A DNA stretch of 64,000 nucleotides from Ligustrum vulgare (lineage: Eukaryota; Streptophyta; Magnoliopsida; Lamiales; Oleaceae): positions 61,712,234-61,776,233 of the forward strand of contig OY743174.1 of assembly GCA_963555705.1 (NCBI GenBank), in the 5' to 3' direction. A program made the position numbers and the translations under genes. The notes below the pieces were generated by a model that made no database searches, was not told the origin of the DNA, and worked only from the letters and a program-made list of their open reading frames with translations. Shown piece by piece: positions 34,504-47,357 of the stretch. Numbering within the stretch: the stretch's first letter is position 1; every line of letters starts with the position of its first letter.

Positions 34504-36303
34504 TTGTATCAAAGAGTCGAGCTTACGACTTTAACCAAGCGCTTTTTGGGAGGCAACCCAAATTTCTACTCTTTTAATTACTTGTTGATATTTACTTATT
34601 GCATTTTTATTATGTCTAACTTGGTTAATCACCAACTTTTGTAGGTTCGAATTTTTTTTTTGAAATCCTAAGCAACCTTGTCCTCAACAAGTTTGGGGGG
34701 GATTTGCGTATCAAGAAAATCAAAGCTTAGGTCAATTTGGAACATCATACACGCATCAATCCGGGGAAGTTCCATCACCCATTCCTTTCTTGTTATTATG
34801 TCATTGTCAACATTGAGGACAATGTTTGATTTAAGTTTGGGGGTATTGGGATCATGTTGCTTTATGAACATTTTACATTGCCTTGTCGGCCCTTGATGTT
34901 TGAAATTGTTTATTTTGTTGAGAATATTGACATGCTAGATAGCCTTGCCGGCTTATAAGACTTTGATGTTTGAAATTGTTGTTAATTCATGAGTTATGAC
35001 CAAATATGCTACTTGTGCTACTTTCTTTAAATGCTTATCCATGTAAGATCATATGTACATTGAGCATAATAGTCATGTTCAATTGTCGGTGAGTTTGGGA
35101 ATTGTTGAAGGGCGAAGAGGTTAATGGAGTAGATGAACTAGGTTGTGAGCTTGTATTGTTTATTTGTATCAACCTATCAAATATTTCCTAATGCTCTAAA
35201 TCACTTGACCCTAATGTAAGACAAGTTTGGGGGTGGTCGACCCGGTAAATGAGACGGCCTAGACGTGTGGTGATTCCATGCATGTGGAAGTAAATTTTTG
35301 TGTGGAGTATCTTTCGCCAAGTATAAGCCAAGTAATGACCATATGCTAGAGTTCTAAGCCCATTTTAATTTTTGCATTGCATTGCCCTATCTCGAAGCCT
35401 TTTTTGACTCGAGTTATTAAGCCCGTAGGAGTATCTTGAAACTTGGTGCCTTAAGTTTGAAACTTGGGAGTCACCAGCCGAAAGCTCGCTACATGGGTCA
35501 ATTAGAAAGATTAATGAGTAGGGTACTCACACACACACTTGAAAAAAAAAGCACATTATCATTGCATTCGCTTAATAAGTCTACCCCACTTCGTAGCCTT
35601 TTTGACTCGAGTTAATAAGTCCGTAGGGGTATTTTGAAACTTGGTACCCTTTGATCTAAAAAATCGGGGAGCTGCCGACCTAAAGCTCGCTACATGGGTC
35701 AATTAGAAAGCTTAAGGGAGTGGGGAAGTCACGAGCAAATATCATGTTAGTTATTAGAAAGCATGCATTTGTACTTGCATAAGGGCTTAGATGAATAGTG
35801 AGTTTGAATTGCTTGGTATAAACTCGAATTTCGAAGCACTCATTAGTGGAGAGTCACTGCATTTCTAGGTTGTCGAGATTGTCGGTAAAACACACCCATG
35901 CTTTAGTGGAAAAAGAAAGAATGATTTGAGTAGTACCCTCTAGAACTGCATCCCAGGAGTGGAAAGAAAATTATTCATTGGGGGATGAATGTCACTAGTG
36001 GGAAAGGAAAGAATTGACCACTAATGATGGGATAGTTTTGACTTGAAACCTCTTTGCTCATCAACATTCTTGAATCTTATTGACGATTGACAGTGGCTAT
36101 ACACACACGCACCGATCGAACATCGGATAAGCCAAACTCATTTTTGTAGCATTATTTGGGAACATAATTGTGAATTAATTATGCAATTTCACACTCATGG
36201 AAGATTGCGAGCTATCTAGCATTGTTGATCATTATGTCATTTTTTGTAGATGCATGTGAATATTCTTGCTCGGGACGAGCAAGAGTTCAAGTTTGGGGGT
36301 ATT
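34504..36303 (+). other. Non-coding 3' internal region and PPT of the Athila-like element
   Basis: No env-like frame is seen. The stretch repeats AAGTTTGGGGGT several times (near 34690, 34835, 35225 and 36290), the last copy forming the polypurine tract just before the LTR. A duplicated block, GCTCGCTACATGGGTCAATT, stands near 35487 and 35683. Confidence 0.75.
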
Positions 36304-37740
36304 TGTTGAGCGCATTTTACATGCATATTTCATATATTTTTAGTAATACTTTTTGAGTAATTTGGAAAAATACCTACTTAATTGTGCATATTTTGTGGTG
36401 AAATAGGTTTAACAATCAACTTCATGGAGAAAGCACAAAAAAGAAGCTAAATGGATGAATACTTGAAGAAATTGAGGAGAAAAGAGTCAAATCCATCAAA
36501 GAGTCAAAGTTGGAGGACCCAATTGTTAATCATCAAATGGCGAAGCCGAGATCAACCACGCGATTGCGTGGTTATGCACCGTCGCGTTCGCGAGTCAAGT
36601 TTAAAACTCAACCCCTCGCGATCGCGTGGCCAAAATTTTGAACCAAATTCTGGGCCGACCCGGTGCGACCCGATTCGGCCCAGAAGCTGTTATACGCGGA
36701 TCTTAAGAATTTTGGGGGTTTTTGAGGTGGTTTTGGCAAAATTTTGGGCATTCTTTCTCTTTTGAACTCAAGAAAACCCTAGGCTCTCTTCTTCTCCATT
36801 TTTTATCTCATTTTCCTCTTGTAATTTCTCTTGATTTTGTATAGTATAGTTGATGAATATTGATTAAGGGGAGAAATACCAACATTATTGTGGAAGAATA
36901 GTGATATTTTGAAGCAAGAATCATTGGTGAAGGGAAGTATTTTTACTTAATCTTCATATTTCTCTATTTATTTTATTTCATAGTTGAAATGGTGTATTTA
37001 ATTCTTGAATTTTATTGTTATTTCACTATGGGTTAAACTATTTTGTGTTAGGATGTTGATGAAGCTTGACCTAGCTTAGTTGATTTTAATGCTTGTATTA
37101 AGAATTTAAGCTTTTTATTATCTTGTGCATTTATTGTTGTATTTATTGACTAGCATTTATTGTGGCTACATTTATGTTTAGGTTTCATGGGATGTGCAAT
37201 TATTGAGAAATTGTTGTGTATTCTAGATCGATACAATATTTGCTCTAGGTTCTTGTTTAGGATATAGATATACCTAAAACCCTAGATGACCCATTGAGCT
37301 ATTTTCACAAAGGTTTAATGCAATCGGCGTGTTTTTAATTGACATAGAGATATAGTAGGTTAATGCCACTAATTAGGGTTGATTTCACTCGAGAGAGGTA
37401 ATTGGCTAAGCTTGAAAAATCGGGTCTAACATAATTAATGAATTGCATTTCTATTTGCTTGTTGTTAATTCAATTAGGCAATGGTCAAGTGGAGTCAATA
37501 ATCCCAATACTCCTTCATCATCTATTCATCACAATTTTTCTAGTTATTTATTTATAATCGCAACTTTAATTCTAGTACGAGAACTTTCCCAAAAGAAACC
37601 TTTAATGTGTGTGTTTCTTTTTAAAATTAATTATACTAGAGTGTAGTTGAAATAGACAATCATTGTGGGATCGATAAACCAGACTCAATTAGTCCACTAT
37701 CACTTGTATGCGACTCGTGCACTTGCAGTGTATTTCTAGC
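36304..37740 (+). repeat. Athila-like 3' LTR, first part
   Basis: It matches the 5' LTR through TATTTCTAGC, where the solo LTR interrupts it. The final ten bases CTAGCGAACA stand at 39715-39724. A deletion of about 40-60 bp relative to the 5' LTR removes one GCGATCGC palindrome. Confidence 0.92.
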
Positions 37741-39714
37741 TGTTAAGTGCATTTTTATACACTTTTTATACCTTTAAATTAGCACATTTTGGAACATTTT
37801 GAGCAAATATCTACTAATTTATGCATATTTTGTATTTAAATAGGTTAATATCCAAGTTTGAGGCCAAAAACCACAAAAGGAGTGAAGATTCGGCTGAAAT
37901 TCCAAGTTCGGGGACCATTTTGCCACTTCCGGGAAGTTTTGGACAAGCCGTGTAATTAACCAAGGGACCAAATTGAAAATTCTCAAAAGTTGAAGGACAA
38001 AAGTGAAAAGCTGAAGTACAAACGCTGGAGAATAATGATGGAAACGGCTGGAAAGTGAAAAAACAGAAAAACAAAGAATGATGGAGAGTATGGGAGAAAG
38101 CAAAAAGGCTGGAAGGCATGGGTGCAGGCTGAAAAAGTGGGAGACAAGGAGCTCGAAAATGATGGAAGGTGAGGCTAGAAGGAGCTGGAATAACGTGGCT
38201 GTGCAGGTAGATGAATGAAGGATATATATACATATACAGACCAGATAGATGGGGAGGAAGTCTTGGACTGCAGGTGACAGCTGCAGTTGGGGCTGCCATT
38301 TTTATCCAGATAGATAGATAGGAAGAACTAGGGGGAAGAACCGGGGGTGAAGTTCAGTAGCTGGTGACTGGCTATTGATAACCACCGGTGATTGATAGGC
38401 AGCGAAGGTGAAAAACCAGGGAGACGAAAGGCTGGTGACAGCAGCCAAAGTGTTACTGGTTCGTTGATTTTACTGCTGGAATTAAACGTTGGTTGTGGCT
38501 GGTGACAGCAGCTACTCTTGCTGCCATTGCCGACGGAGGAAAAAGCTGGTTCTGTTGAGGCTAAGAGGTGCTAACAGAATAGAGAGGCGCAGCCTGGGAA
38601 GGAAAGGCATCAACGGGGAGAGAGGCAGGGTGACAGCCTGCAGGTGAACTTGTTGCTGCTGGTACGCTGCTGCTGGTTCGAAGCTGAAGAAAGGGTGAAA
38701 GGCTGCTGCCAACTGTGAAACCGGGATTGCAACCTGCTGAAGAAGTGCTGTTTCGCTGAACCAGGCTTGAAGAACCAGAAGCAGCAGTGAGCTGCTGCTT
38801 ACCAGGAACCACACAGGACTACTACTGTGGGGAGACGAGCCTGCTGATCTGCTGGAAAGGGAGCTGGAACAAAGGATCTGCCGGAAATGGATCTGGAACT
38901 GGAATCTGCTGCAAGGAATTGGAGCTGGAACTAGAACCTGCTACTGGACATTATAGTTGTGTGAACTGAGAAGAAGGCAGTAGGGAAAGGCGTGGTGATG
39001 CAGGGAAGAAGAAGGCAGTGACTGAAATGGACAAAATGATGGACCAGGGACTGATTTGTACATGAGTGAAAGCTAGGGACTGAAATGCACTTGCTTGAAA
39101 GTTGGAGGACTATTTTGCAAATTTCAACAATCTTCAAATTCCGGGTTTTATTTTACTGCTTATTGTTATTTTTATTTTTCAACGCATGTTTAGCTAAATT
39201 TTACATGTTGGGATGATTGATGGAATTTTAACTTCACTTAGTTAATTTAAAGTTATTACATATTTTGCGCTATTTAATTTCAAGCATTTTAATTATTGTC
39301 GTTTAATTTCAAGCATTTTAATTATTGTCATTTAATTTTGAGTATTTAAATTTAAGTTTAATGTCATGCATTTATTTTGAGTAGTTAGTTTTATTTACAA
39401 AACTTTAAAATTAATTAAGTGTCGTTTAAATGAAATCATGAATCCCAACTATTTTAATTTATCATTTTCCGCATTATCATTAGAATTTAGAATTTACTCG
39501 TTTAAATTTCGAATTCAAAACAAAACTTCAAAAACGTTTAAATTTCGCATTCAAAACCAACTTCAAAAACTTCATTTTGTGACTTTGTTGTTAGAATAAA
39601 ATTAACTACAGTGTGTAATTGAGTATACATTCCTCGTGAGATCGACAACCCGGACTCAAAAAGTCCACTTTATTACTTGAACGGTGCGCTTGCGGTACAC
39701 GATTTTAGCGAACA
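37741..39714 (+). mobile_element. Nested solo LTR (TSD CTAGC)
   Basis: The 1974-bp unit begins TGTTAAGTGCATTTTTATAC and ends TTTTAGCGAACA. CTAGC stands at 37736-37740 and 39715-39719. Its start and its 3' edge (GATCGACAACCCGGACTCAA, TGCGCTTGCGGTACACG) resemble the host LTR, so it is a related Athila-like family. The centre is rich in GCTGGA/GCAGCTG. Frames there (for example 37814-38299 and 38512-38814, minus) are compositional. Confidence 0.9.
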
Positions 39715-39729
39715 CTAGCGAACAACTTT

Positions 39730-42080
39730 CTCCAACAATAGTACATCTGCAGTTCATTTTCCAACACAATGTTTTCTGTCATGTGTTTTTTGTACACGTG
39801 ATTTCCCTCTATCTAAAACTTTGGTCGTTTTAACTTCTAATTTGGAAGAATTTCTCGTATCTATGCTCCTAGGTTTCTTTCATCATAAAAAACTTATGTT
39901 GTTTGCTTGTGTCTTGTTCATTGTTTGGTATCTTGAAGCAAGTGATGTGTACTTCATGTCACATTTCAAGAAAAATAAATTAATTAGTCATTTTCCATCA
40001 CAAAGCATCGTCTTGCATCAAGATTTGAAGATTCAACTAGATTAAAACAATAGAATTCGTGTTTTTGGTGTCATTACAGAACCAAATTCCATCTTTTATA
40101 AATGTCATTAGCTTTTTAACTTCCTAAATGAAAAAATAAATAAATTTTTTAGTCAATTCTTCCACGATTTCTTAGGCATCATTGTATTCAAAACTCCAAT
40201 CAATCATCAAATTGTTAATGGAGTAAAAAAGAAAAACTATGAATTAAAGAGGGAGGAGAAATAGAAATCCTACAAATAATTATTATGCACACAAAGACAA
40301 ACTTAGAGAAGATCAAAGTAAAACAAAGTTTTCGATAATTAGGATTACCATAATGTCACAAACAATGGATTCTCGCCCTTTAAAGCATATTGAATTGAAT
40401 TGAATGGGTTCCAGTAACTTTACATCCTTCTCTGAATTATGCACACAGAAGGACCATCATTTTTCTTAAAAGTAGTGAAATTAGAAACTCATTATTATAA
40501 TTCCTTTTAAGTTTCAATCATTCTGCTGTCATTTCTGATTAAATAGTTATCCAGAACTTAAATAAAATGATGAGATTTGAAGCGCGGAATTAAACGCCGG
40601 AAAGTTCCGAACTCAGGTAGTGATTGGACGGATGAAGCATGACCCGATATTCACGACGCGATGGCTCGAATATGCGGAATAAAGAACCACGACTTGCGAA
40701 ACGCCACAAGGATTTGTCCAGCTTCCTTGATAAGTTTCTGGTTTTGAACGCCACAAAGATAGTTAATCTTTGATAAGTTCGAGTTTTGAATGCCACAAGA
40801 TAATCAATCTTGATAAGTTCTTGGAGAATAAAAGGAATCCACCTTTTAACGAGCAAAACACTCAAAATATTTATTCAATCATCAAAGTCTACTTTTACAA
40901 TGAATGAAAATAGAATATAAATAAGCAAAACTAAAACCTATCAACCCTAACTGGTTCAAAATAGAGTTCTAACTAACCTAAAATAGCTAAAACTGAAAAA
41001 GGAATAAAAAATACGAAAAATGAATTAAAAATCTGCATTATTTGCGTTAAACTGGATTTACGGCCGTGACAGCATCACTTACGGCCGTAACTATACTTCT
41101 GCTTAAGGATTAAGGATTACAGCCGTGACCATAATACTTACGGCCATAACTTTGAAAACCTGGAATTCTTCATTTTGATTAGCGACTTGATTACGGCCGT
41201 AAGAACAAAACTGATCCTTTTTGCCTCATTTTTGCTCCAATTTGGCTTGAATTGTAGATTTTTCTGTCAAGCCTGCTATGATTCCTATCATCGGGGTTCC
41301 GGATTGTATCATAAGATTTACAATAAGATAAAAATTCCCGATAAATATATGACCATAACTTACAGAAATTTACACTTAAAAACATCAACATAACACAAAC
41401 CACTGCAAAGAGTTTGGTGCTTAAATACTGTATCAAAACACAATGGTCACAAGATGATACAGGTCAAAAACACATTTCCTGTTCCCGACGGTTCGATGCC
41501 CAACGGTACTGCTGAATTTTGTTTGTCTCGGTTGATGTGTTGTGTACCACATGAATTGGGATTTGTCATGTTTTGAACCTTCACAAGCAGTACTTAGGAT
41601 GTGATTTTCGGATCCTCCCACTTCATCTCCATGTAGAATAGGAGCGAGCTATTACTCGTAATCCTCACATACATCATGTCCCGCCTACATCATACTCTAC
41701 ATCAATAACATAACTCCTTATTTCTATCCCAAATTATGTGGCAATCGATTCAACGAGCTCAATATATTTGCAACCAGTGGGTAGTATGTATTTGCATTGC
41801 AAGTGGTGAGAACATTAATCGAATCCATTACTGCAACATCACATATAGAATGACAGTGAAAACACAGCTAAAAATTTATTGACTTTTACAACATTTCACA
41901 TTTGCCAATTAAAAGCAAAATACAAGGCAATTAATTAAAGGGGTTCTTAGTTAAACATGTTTGGTAGACATTAACTTTAGTAAAATAGATCTTTCTGTTG
42001 AAATGCCCAAATTATCCTTAATGAAAAGGATTGTTTAATTTACAAGATATATCCCCGAACTTAGTCAGGTTGATTTAATT
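39730..42080. other. Intergenic region, with five ACGGCCGT-type palindromes
   Basis: No gene can be supported. Near-perfect copies of TTACGGCCGTAA occur at about 41050, 41075, 41118, 41140 and 41192, inside sequence that looks like an old LTR (about 40570-41300). Minus-strand frames at 40590-40865, 41191-41436 and 41433-41621 lack recognisable domains. The segment 41640-41870 has splice-like edges but no family match. Confidence 0.5.
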
Positions 42081-42136
42081 CAGTGCTTCTGGTTATATTT
42101 ATATTTTTAAATCTTTTAGGTTCTTCTAAAAATGTT

Positions 42137-43682
42137 CTATATTGTAATAATTTTTTCAAAAGATTTAGGATGATCTTTTTTAGTTATATATCCTAACGTT
42201 ATTCCTTCTGAAACTTCATTTTCTATATCTTCGTATACTTCTATAATTTTATGAACTGTACTTATATTTTTTGCTGTTTCGACAGAATTAAATTCTATTC
42301 TATTTAGGATAGCATAGTCAATATCTTCGTATATCACTTTTAGTTTAGATTGTCCAACAGAGTGTATATTTTTAGATTATTCAACTATAGTTAATAAAAA
42401 TGAAATTTCTTTATTATTTAAATATAGTTTATGATTACAGTTATTAGATGTTGATGTTTGTGAAGTATTCATAGATTATTGGGTTGGTAAATTATTATAC
42501 AAAATTTTCTGGTATAAGTCCATCTTTGATCTAGTAAAATACAATAATCTGCAATATATTGTTCATATTTTTCTAAAAGTTTTTTATATTCTTTAGAAGA
42601 TATGTTTTCATTTTTCATTTGATGTTTAATATCTTCCATTTTATCTTTCAATTTTTTAAAAAGATTATCTAGTCCTTCTATTGTATATCCTTGTATTTAG
42701 GTTTGGACTGTATTTGTTACTATTTTATTTTCTAAATCCATTTTAAGCTGTAATATATCAGAATAATCTATAATGTATTGATCATGATTTTCTAAAAGTA
42801 TATAATATTGTTCAGATGATTCATCCATATCTATTAATTGAGATATAATATTATCTATTTTTTTCATTATCCTATCTAACAAATTGTCTAATCCTTCAAT
42901 AGTATATTCAGGCATTATAAACACAAAGATAAATAATTTGTAAAGTTTCAAGTAATTTTTCAAACTCTATCAGTATTTGAGAATTGATAATATATATATC
43001 AGCCATAATATCTATGCTTGGTTCAAATGGTATATTATATTTTGAAATACTTTTCTTTCTCTTTTCTAATTTATCAATTATATCTTGAATATCTTGTATC
43101 ATTATAGATCTTATAGTACCTCTAGCAAAGTTTTCTATCAAATTTTCTTTAAAACTTTTTAATATCTCTTGTGATGCGTAGAGTTGCTCTTGGTATCCTA
43201 TTTTATCAATTTCATTCTCATATTCAATACATTTTTTACTTTTGATATTTTTTTTAACTTTATATGGACCTCTCTTAGTTCTGAGTTTTTTCATGATATA
43301 ATTGCTTTCATTCGTGATATTAAAATTTTCAAAAACTGGTAAAGAAAAATTCATCTCTTCCATCACTATCATAATCTATTACAGGGTCATAATCATTATC
43401 ACTACTAAACATATATCATAAATATAATTCATTATTTATTTCAGTATTATCACTATCAAGCTAAAAATAAATAATTGATTTTGTAATTTCTAATCCTAAT
43501 ATTCTTTTTAATGTCGGAAAAATAACTAACAAACATAGCATGTAAACATGATATAACTTTTTTATTTCATTATTGGGTCTAGTAAACTGTTTATGCATGA
43601 ATAAATGTTCAATTATGCTATGATATTCATCATTATAAGGACTGTTTTGATAATTAAACTTAATAATCCTGAATTCTGTCAT
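42137..43682 (-). pseudogene. Extra caulimovirid-like ORF cluster with repeated coiled segments
   Basis: Five short minus-strand frames lie beyond the promoter and leader. Those at 42697-42963 and 42469-42651 are diverged copies of one unit (TIEGLDNLLDRIMKKI; then EQYYILLENHDQYIIDY and KKLLEKYEQYIADY). The frame at 42908-43372 is basic near its start (KLRTKRGPYKVKKNIKSKK). Composition matches the viral ORFs, but I cannot assign functions. Confidence 0.4.
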
Positions 43683-44132
43683 TTTAAAAGTTCTTCTTCC
43701 TCATAATTCCGTAGAGATAGATATATTAAGAATACTAACCTCTTTTCCTGTTCTCAGTACCTTTGTATTTTCCTCATATTATTAATAACCTTCAGGCTTA
43801 TAGGTTTCTGCTCCACGCCCTTCAATGACTTCCTGCCTTCACGGGTTATTAGCTAAACCTGGATGCCTTCACTGTATAACTTTTTAGATGGAAAATATTT
43901 TAGGACAGAGTGTAGGGTGTTTTCTTAATAATATATCTTCTTTTGGAGATAGGATTTAGAAGACAGAAATTTAGAGACTCGTCATATTCTTATAAATCGA
44001 TTGGAATTATATTGATAATATGAAGATTGATACAAAGCTGGTATGAGAATTTTTCAAAGACAGAAAATTTCTTGGCTTTCTCACAAACTGAGTGCTCAAG
44101 TGAGTTCTGTCTTTTCCTAGCCAGAAGACTTC

Positions 44133-44190
44133 CATTTATAGAACTTCACGAGGTATTACTATGCAACCTTTTACATCATTGCTTACGTAA
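44133..44190 (-). promoter_or_regulatory. Pararetroviral pregenomic RNA promoter
   Basis: The minus strand reads TTACGTAAGCAATGATGTAA (44171-44190), an as-1-like pair of TGACG-type sites. About 31 bases on comes a TATAAATG box (44133-44140). This is the arrangement of caulimovirus 35S-type promoters, lying right after the transactivator ORF. Confidence 0.7.
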
Positions 44191-44340
44191 TAGACACAAT
44201 AATTTGAATAATGCTACAAGGATATACAAGGACACACGTGTCCATCTATCATTTACTACAAGGACACACATGTCCCTTTATTTCCACATGGCTATATTAT
44301 AGGGACACCTATCCCTCTATTTTCAGTCTTCACATGGCCT

Positions 44341-45476
44341 CTACATTGTGCTGTCTTGTTCCATCAAATCAGATTTATCAATCGTCTTCCATCTGTCCAT
44401 CAATTCTGTTGGCATGTGGGGCAATTTCTGGCTATGCTTCTTGCAAAGTGGCAAAACTTCCATGAATTTGATGAGTGTCAAATTTGTTGATATATTCTTG
44501 CAGGATTGTTGCCTTTTCTTTTCCTCCATTAGTAAGAAGGGTCCATCCATTATACTGGCAGATGCATTTGAATTTTTTCTCATACAAGTTTTTGGCAATG
44601 TTGTAAAGGACTTTTATCCCCATCACCCTTCGGGGATCTAAACCATGATCTTGTAACGTTTGGTACTAGCTTGGTATTTTTTCCAACTTCAATTTGAAAA
44701 TTGCGAACATATCCAATCATGATAATATGCTCAGCAGGATAATATATCCTTCCATCAATTTCAGGACTGATCGAATAAAATTTTAAAATATATGGGTCTT
44801 CCTTGGGCAAACTTTGAAATTTCTCCTTTTAGTAAATCATCAAATTTTTCAATTTTTTTCAGATCTTTTCCTGGATATATAAGATCCAAAAATCCATAAT
44901 CAGCTGCCATTTTGTCATGACGGGATCTCCTCCCTGAGTAACGATCAATCGTGGGTATACATGGTCTCCAGACGAAATGTAATAACAATTACATTCTTGA
45001 AGTTCATATATAACTTCAACAGTAGTTTTATATTCATTTTCTTTTGGTAAAAAAGGGGAATCATCTTCCTCTTCAGCACGAATTCTGACTACCCTTGTAT
45101 GTTCATCTTTGGCATTTATTGTGATTTTTCGAGGACTGACTTCATTTATAACAACTTTTTTGGAACTTGGTTCATCTCTTTTAATCGTTGGTCCACCACT
45201 GCTTCCAAAAGATGTACCTGTTTGTATTTTTGATATAACCTGTTTGGTAATTAACGATTCAAACTGAGATTCAATCTCAATTATGTAATCGCTCAAGTTT
45301 TTAGTATAATTGTGATGAAATGTTGAGATTTCCATCAATTGCTTGAAACTTCCTTGGAGAGTTTCTGCAAGTTGTTCAATTACAAGTTTTATATCTTCAG
45401 CTTCCTCTGTGAGGAAGTTCATTCGCTTTTTGGCGTCTATCAAGGATTTTTTGATATTATCCATCTGCAAATTCAA
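44341..45476 (-). pseudogene. Caulimovirid transactivator/inclusion-body-like ORF
   Basis: A 205-residue frame (44859-45476) begins with a helical region and contains KITINAKDEHTRVVRIRAEE. Shifted frames at 44580-44988 and 44341-44626 continue with ADYGFLDLIYPGKDL and FAQGRPIYFKI patches. The position after RNase H and just before the intergenic promoter fits the translational transactivator gene. Identification is by place and general pattern. Confidence 0.5.
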
Positions 45477-45479
45477 TAT

Positions 45480-46010
45480 TCCTGCTTAAAAAGTCCGCAA
45501 CATAATTATTGACACCTTTAATATGAACTATATCAAAATTATAAAATGTCAAATAGGCTTTGCCATCTATGGAGCCTTCTATATTGAGGTTCTGGTAGTA
45601 ACTTATTTTTTACTAAACCTGCAACTTGAGAATTATCAGTTTCAACAATGAATTTCTTAGATAATAAAAAGAATGAAAACTTCTTTATTCCTCTGATGAT
45701 TGCTAATAATTCTTTCTCATGAGTAGTATAATTTATTTCTGCTTGGTTAAACGTTCCACTTGAGTATCTACAAATTTCATTAAGATTTGTTTTTAATATT
45801 GCTCCCCAATACTTATCCGAGGCATCAGTATTAACTATCAGATTATCTTTTTCATCTGGTAATCTTAATTTTGGAAAATTTTTATATTCTTCTTTTAGTG
45901 ATTTGACAATTTCTGTGTGTTCATCACCCCATCATTTGGTATTTATTTTTCTGAGTAAAATTTGAATTTTATGTCTCTTTTTTGATAGATTTTCCTTCTG
46001 CATAATTTAA
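45480..46010 (-). pseudogene. Caulimovirid RNase H
   Basis: Frame-broken sequence contains VNTDASDKYWGAIL, YTTHEKELLAIIRGIKKF and ETDNSQV, the catalytic D-E-D arrangement of RNase H following RT. Confidence 0.75.
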
Positions 46011-46013
46011 ACA

Positions 46014-46832
46014 TCATAAAATTTTTTGTATTTGTTCTTTTGATTCTGATTTGTCTGGAAAACTTTCTATATTTTTAGATATATGAGTTTGTAATTTTAT
46101 CTCTCTTTTATCTATTGATAATCCAAGAAAATCAATTTCTTGTTTTTCTATTATAGCTTTATTTTTTGAAAGAACAATTCCTTCTTTTTTGCATTCATTT
46201 ATAAATTTCATTAAATGATTTCTATGTTCTTCTCTATTATTAGAACATATTAATATATCATCAATATAGACAATTAAGAATTCATTAAATTTTCTAAATA
46301 TGTTATCCATTTTTCTTTGATATATTTGTGGTGCATTTTTTAAACCAAATGACATAACCATCAATTCATACTTACCTTGGGGTGTACTAAATGCTGTATA
46401 TTGAATACTATCTTCTTCCATTTTTACTTGCCAAAATCCTGATTTGCAATCAAATTTAGAATAATATTGTTTTCCTTTTACAAGATTTATTAGTACTTCT
46501 TTATTTGGTAAAAAGTATCCATTAAATTTAGTATATTTGTTTAATTTTTTATAATTTATCACCATTCTAACTTTTCCTCTTTTTTAATGTTTCATGACCA
46601 TGAAAGCTGGACTACTATGGGGTCCATTACTAGGTCTGATTAATTTTTGGTTAAGTAATTCTTTTATTTGAGTTTTAAATTCTTGTGTATCTTGTATGGT
46701 ATACATCATTGGTCTAACTCTTATAATAACATTTTCTGTTAATTCTATTTTAGCTTTTGGATGATGTAGTTTCCAAAATAATAATGGATTCTCCCCACAA
46801 ATTTTTTCTAGTTGATCAATGATTTTTTCCAT
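46014..46832 (-). pseudogene. Caulimovirid reverse transcriptase
   Basis: The upper part (46584-46832) carries the ELLNQKLIRPSNGPHSSPAF entry motif. After a stop near 46570 the frame resumes with VINYKKLN, PLPNK-like sequence and FGLKNAPQIYQRKMD, then the catalytic VYIDDILICS box. The region ends near 46014. RT copies the pregenomic RNA in the parent virus. The internal stop makes it non-functional. Confidence 0.88.
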
Positions 46833-46839
46833 GTTTGTT

Positions 46840-47353
46840 TGTATGTTTGTTTTTAAGACTTTTTTTATACATTATTCTTTTATTTTTTGTTTCATTTCGT
46901 GTAATTGGTTTTTTCTCTCATTTATCACCACGCTGTGTTGGCTGAACTCTGTAAGGTTTAAACTCTCTTGGTATTTTTTATAAATGTCCACAAAGTGTTT
47001 GTAACATTATCATATAATTATTTTGTTTATAATATTGAAATTGTTGTATAAAGTCATTTCCTAATAATATATCACATTCTAATTTGTTATAACTATATAT
47101 CTTGTTTACAACTATTTGTTTACTTCCTAGTATTATCTCGATTTTATCAGCACTGTTAATTATTTGGGTACTTTCTCCTGTAACTCCTGTTATTTTTATT
47201 CTACCATCAGTATTCCATGATTTTATTAAGAAATTCTTAAATATTGTTATATCACTTCCTATATATGTCTATTAATGCACATGTTGTTATATTTGTTTCA
47301 ATAATAGTAACTTGAATATAAACAGCTAATGAAAAACTTATTAGGTTATTCAT
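46840..47353 (-). pseudogene. Second protease-like domain (start of the polymerase ORF)
   Basis: An ATG at 47353 opens a frame leading to CALID. After a one-step frame break, GSDITIF follows, and CDILLGNDFIQQFQ comes further on. Together these make a second D-T/S-G plus LLG.D protease layout, next to RT as in the family. A frame break at the active site shows that it is inactive. Confidence 0.6.
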
Positions 47354-47357
47354 TTAT

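Larger units (their letters stand above)
29185..39724 (+). mobile_element. Athila-like Ty3/gypsy element, defective (TSD ACTTT)
   Basis: The 5' LTR (29185-30674) opens TGTTGAGCGCATTTTACATG and ends AGCGAACA. The 3' LTR starts identically at 36304, is split by a nested solo LTR, and ends at 39724. ACTTT flanks at 29180-29184 and 39725-39729. The primer site TTTGGCCCCGTTGCCGGGGA just after the LTR matches the tRNA-Asp type of Athila elements with one change. Gag, protease, RNase H end and integrase follow. The 1.8-kb segment after integrase (34504-36303) is non-coding, where Athila relatives may carry an env-like gene. In-frame stops and an RT deletion make it non-autonomous. Confidence 0.93.

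Noticed and set aside
37814..38814. Long minus-strand frames rich in Ser, Pro and Leu
   Set aside because: They translate the GCTGGA/CAGCTG-rich centre of a solo LTR and overlap one another.
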